Source: Planctomycetaceae bacterium (GTDB lineage Bacteria > Planctomycetota > Planctomycetia > Pirellulales > Thermoguttaceae). Taken from it: 7,975 nucleotides of DNA. Under the pieces are notes generated by a model. The model ran no database searches. It was given only the letters and a program-made list of their open reading frames with translations, and was not told where the DNA came from. The stretch lies in NCBI GenBank assembly GCA_031283825.1, contig JAITAZ010000622.1, positions 1 through 7,975 on the forward strand, in the 5' to 3' direction. The translations under genes were made by a program, and so were the position numbers. Below, in pieces: positions 6,801-7,975 of this stretch (the stretch's first letter is position 1; each line of letters begins with the position of its first letter).

Positions 6801-7975
6801 ATTAATTTTCATATTGAGAGTCGCGGAAAAGAGACGTTGCAGATAATTTTGCCGGACGGTATAACCGTAAACGACATCGGAGTCGTTTGGCTTGACAACA
6901 AACAAACGACATGGACGTCTAAATCTCAAAATACTTTAACGGTTGAACTTCCGACTAGCGAGCGGTATGTTACCGCGTCGGTTGAATATTCGTACAAAAA
7001 TTATTGTCCGCGAACCGTAACTGACATTACGCCGAAATATCCTAAACCTGATATTCCGGTTTTGAGTCAAAATTGTATTGCGTGGTTTCATCCTGATTAT
7101 GAAGTCGTCAAGTCGTCGGACAAGTCGGACAAATTCAAATCGAGCGAGCTTTTCGGCGATGATATTTCAGATATTGCAGATTATTTATCCGGTAAAAATA
7201 AAAAACAACGCAAGGCGAAATTAGCGATTCAATATTTCGATAAATGGATTTCGCAAAACGCCGAAAAAAATTCCGAGTTGACTTGGCAATCGCTGGCAAA
7301 CGGCGGAAAACAAATTACAGAATTATTGTTACAAAATATCAAGACGACGTCAGACAATGAATCTTACAATATGGCAGAGGTTAAATTTTACGTCGATATG
7401 ATCGGATTTGCGAGAAACGGAATAACGCCGAAATCGAAAGCACTGATAAAAAATTACGATAGAGAAGAATCGGATCGCGATGGGCTGACGATATTTATTT
7501 CAGTGAAAACATTGGCGGACGGACGAGACGAGTATTCGTTTTATTTTACGACTTTTTTGACGGCGGGAGTATTTCAACATTTTGACGGAAGTCGAATTGA
7601 CGAGCAGACATGGTTTGTTGACAATGAAAATTTATCGAAATTTATTTTTGCAAACGGCGAAACGTCGAACAGAAAAATTTACGAGTCTGCGCCGAGTAAA
7701 AATGTAGAGAGACCGCAAATGTTAAATCTTTTGGATTGGGTTCAAGCGGTGCAAAAGGCGGAAAACGTTCATTGGTCTGATACGAATCAATCGTTTCGAC
7801 GAGGCAATATTTCGCCGAGTTGGATCGCATACGAGATTTCGGATACTGCCGACGTCAAGTATTTTATTGTGAGAAAAAGTTTATTAAAGAATTATTATTG
7901 GGCGGCGTTTTTGGTAGTAATTATCTTGACAAGTTGGCGTCGTTTTTCTCATCCGGCGACATTGATAACAATAAT
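3888..7975 (+). CDS. Giant exported, membrane-anchored protein of unknown function, C-terminus cut by window edge
   Basis: The frame is open from ATG 3888 to the end, 1362 codons with no stop; I checked the translation through the window. I do not recognise the family. Residues 1-26 are a Sec signal peptide (MIKR, hydrophobic core, cleavage likely after ITIA). The body looks like successive beta-rich segments joined by low-complexity Asn/Ser/Lys linkers: DST repeats (159-167), ENPVENPAEK (about 741-750), QLNNQSNSQLNRPLNRN (about 900-916) and KSSDKSDK (1075-1082). More conserved-looking stretches are PPEAWIW (948-954), LPDGI (988-992) and ELPTSERYVTASVEYSY (about 1020-1036). Residues 1336-1350 (YYWAAFLVVIILTSW) form a membrane segment followed by Arg-Arg, so most of the chain should lie outside the inner membrane. 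No catalytic motif is evident. Large exported proteins of this layout occur in Planctomycetota as hypothetical proteins, from memory only. No Shine-Dalgarno precedes the ATG, but the signal peptide supports this start. Confidence 0.88.
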   Translation, partial: MIKRISVSLIGIMLIVIFYTSNITIAQSNNKSKNDENEILRYRHWLAPIDKINDWPLNDERYVPMRRDMFNDLINSLTEQSEKSNNNEQNKFLRIVMNTKLNGNQLANGNGYFEISQNKSIEQKTDSQILYHNINHDQIIILEPWGQWINLAKTQITTDSTDSTDSPNSSDIKQNSSHRNARLVSTSDGKMLLILPEQNNFRNENTQTEKNIGELNSHSTRRIYFDWSLRGKIDQQGRLQFDASFPRSVEVEFNIETPQDKIISCPSGIVIEDKNYEKDAKTRHWKILIGTKNNATIIVTNKNTQQLKKTNSAYRQSILYNISTSGLEVTTTFLFDTTDPIIDYLELELDSPLVPVAVHCGGEAIHSSFIKQIDRDNRTFMYVDMSAVEISRRHEVALVALAPIVTGSGRADTIVNNNIWLLPRIKAFSTNLFWKETRCSIIVQRPLQTRNLSFQNSVQVRSIAEVGRSPHDTFELKYFNDDAQVGLNIYQEESRINVDSFVQIHLSDDAISGNMIAAIRATEGRRFTFAFPISPNWAIHSVKGIYGDEILSWDIVPAKDLKTDPNQDLRNNNIDSYLSLQLKKPLGTGELLRIQLVGRFLTDSHREFKLTEFSPLSLLLQKSELHLIAIKTESTSRLQYRLQNSVLFEIHEPLDAKFQQLFNEQPEGVLLPLDVRTQETAFKTGRVRPDYTADITGKINIGKYNSTASFKFNIIPRESDIERIYVYFIDTKNTTNKNTAENPVENPAEKNQSTENLSAKNINLSSTLSNNLRQWQWEIFTGSTRMDIYRTEIPQIVQSRIISGRELDDFIAAVADRNLPENFKSGTLWEIRLSTPQNTPFEISATKPITAEKEIIVPFAVLPIALTQYGEMYIESDDNFPYIISSQNLKSIPTDISNRQLNNQSNSQLNRPLNRNIHAAFRFDPIDEMRRVNEPALKLQHINDAQTPPEAWIWLMKLESQYGIDGVIKNCINFHIESRGKETLQIILPDGITVNDIGVVWLDNKQTTWTSKSQNTLTVELPTSERYVTASVEYSYKNYCPRTVTDITPKYPKPDIPVLSQNCIAWFHPDYEVVKSSDKSDKFKSSELFGDDISDIADYLSGKNKKQRKAKLAIQYFDKWISQNAEKNSELTWQSLANGGKQITELLLQNIKTTSDNESYNMAEVKFYVDMIGFARNGITPKSKALIKNYDREESDRDGLTIFISVKTLADGRDEYSFYFTTFLTAGVFQHFDGSRIDEQTWFVDNENLSKFIFANGETSNRKIYESAPSKNVERPQMLNLLDWVQAVQKAENVHWSDTNQSFRRGNISPSWIAYEISDTADVKYFIVRKSLLKNYYWAAFLVVIILTSWRRFSHPATLITI
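4362..4388 (+). repeat. In-frame 9-bp tandem repeat coding Asp-Ser-Thr
   Basis: GACTCTACA is repeated at 4362 and 4371, with a third copy at 4380 differing by one base (GACTCTCCA, Asp-Ser-Pro). It encodes residues 159-167 of the giant protein, in a hydrophilic linker, and could change length by slippage without breaking the frame. Confidence 0.85.

Noticed and set aside
6209..7830. Open frames at 6209-6412 (plus) and 7642-7830 (minus)
   Set aside because: They overlap the giant gene in other frames, have no ribosome binding site, and encode sequence with no recognisable features.

Overview
The window is AT-rich bacterial DNA carrying four protein-coding genes in two divergent pairs. Two of the genes run off the window edges. 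Signal peptides and a polytopic membrane protein fit a diderm bacterium. A stand-alone argC, a very large exported protein of unknown function and weak or absent Shine-Dalgarno sites on three of four genes together suggest a low-GC, possibly host-associated member of the Planctomycetota. That placement is an inference with modest confidence; there is no rRNA or other decisive marker.

Layout. Positions 1-1018 (minus) encode all but perhaps the extreme C-terminus of a polytopic YbhN/UPF0104 flippase-like protein (lysylphosphatidylglycerol synthase TM-domain family). Positions 1019-1650 are non-coding, with a small hairpin, short direct repeats and a weak promoter candidate. Positions 1651-2091 (plus) encode a 146-residue exported protein with four tandem P-x-[LFI]-x-[IFC] pentapeptides. 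Positions 2091-2290 are an unusual 200-bp nested inverted repeat flanked by TA dinucleotides, starting inside the stop codon of that gene. Positions 2351-3367 (minus) are a complete argC. Positions 3542-3839 are a second complex repeat element built from two inverted arrays of a 9-bp GGGGACNNN unit, with inverted end motifs and a 17-bp direct repeat. From 3888 to the window end (plus) runs an open reading frame of at least 1362 codons for a giant exported protein of unknown function, with a membrane segment near its visible C-terminus.

How the parts relate. Only argC has a firm metabolic role (arginine biosynthesis). The genes do not form an obvious operon: each neighbouring pair is divergent or convergent, and the two gaps on either side of argC each hold a repeat element. 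The most unusual material is (i) the two structured, possibly mobile, intergenic elements bracketing argC, (ii) the pentapeptide secreted protein, (iii) the giant protein, and (iv) an alternation of amino/keto wobble-base preference along the window that ignores gene orientation. No RNA genes, CRISPR arrays, intact insertion sequences or transposase genes were found.
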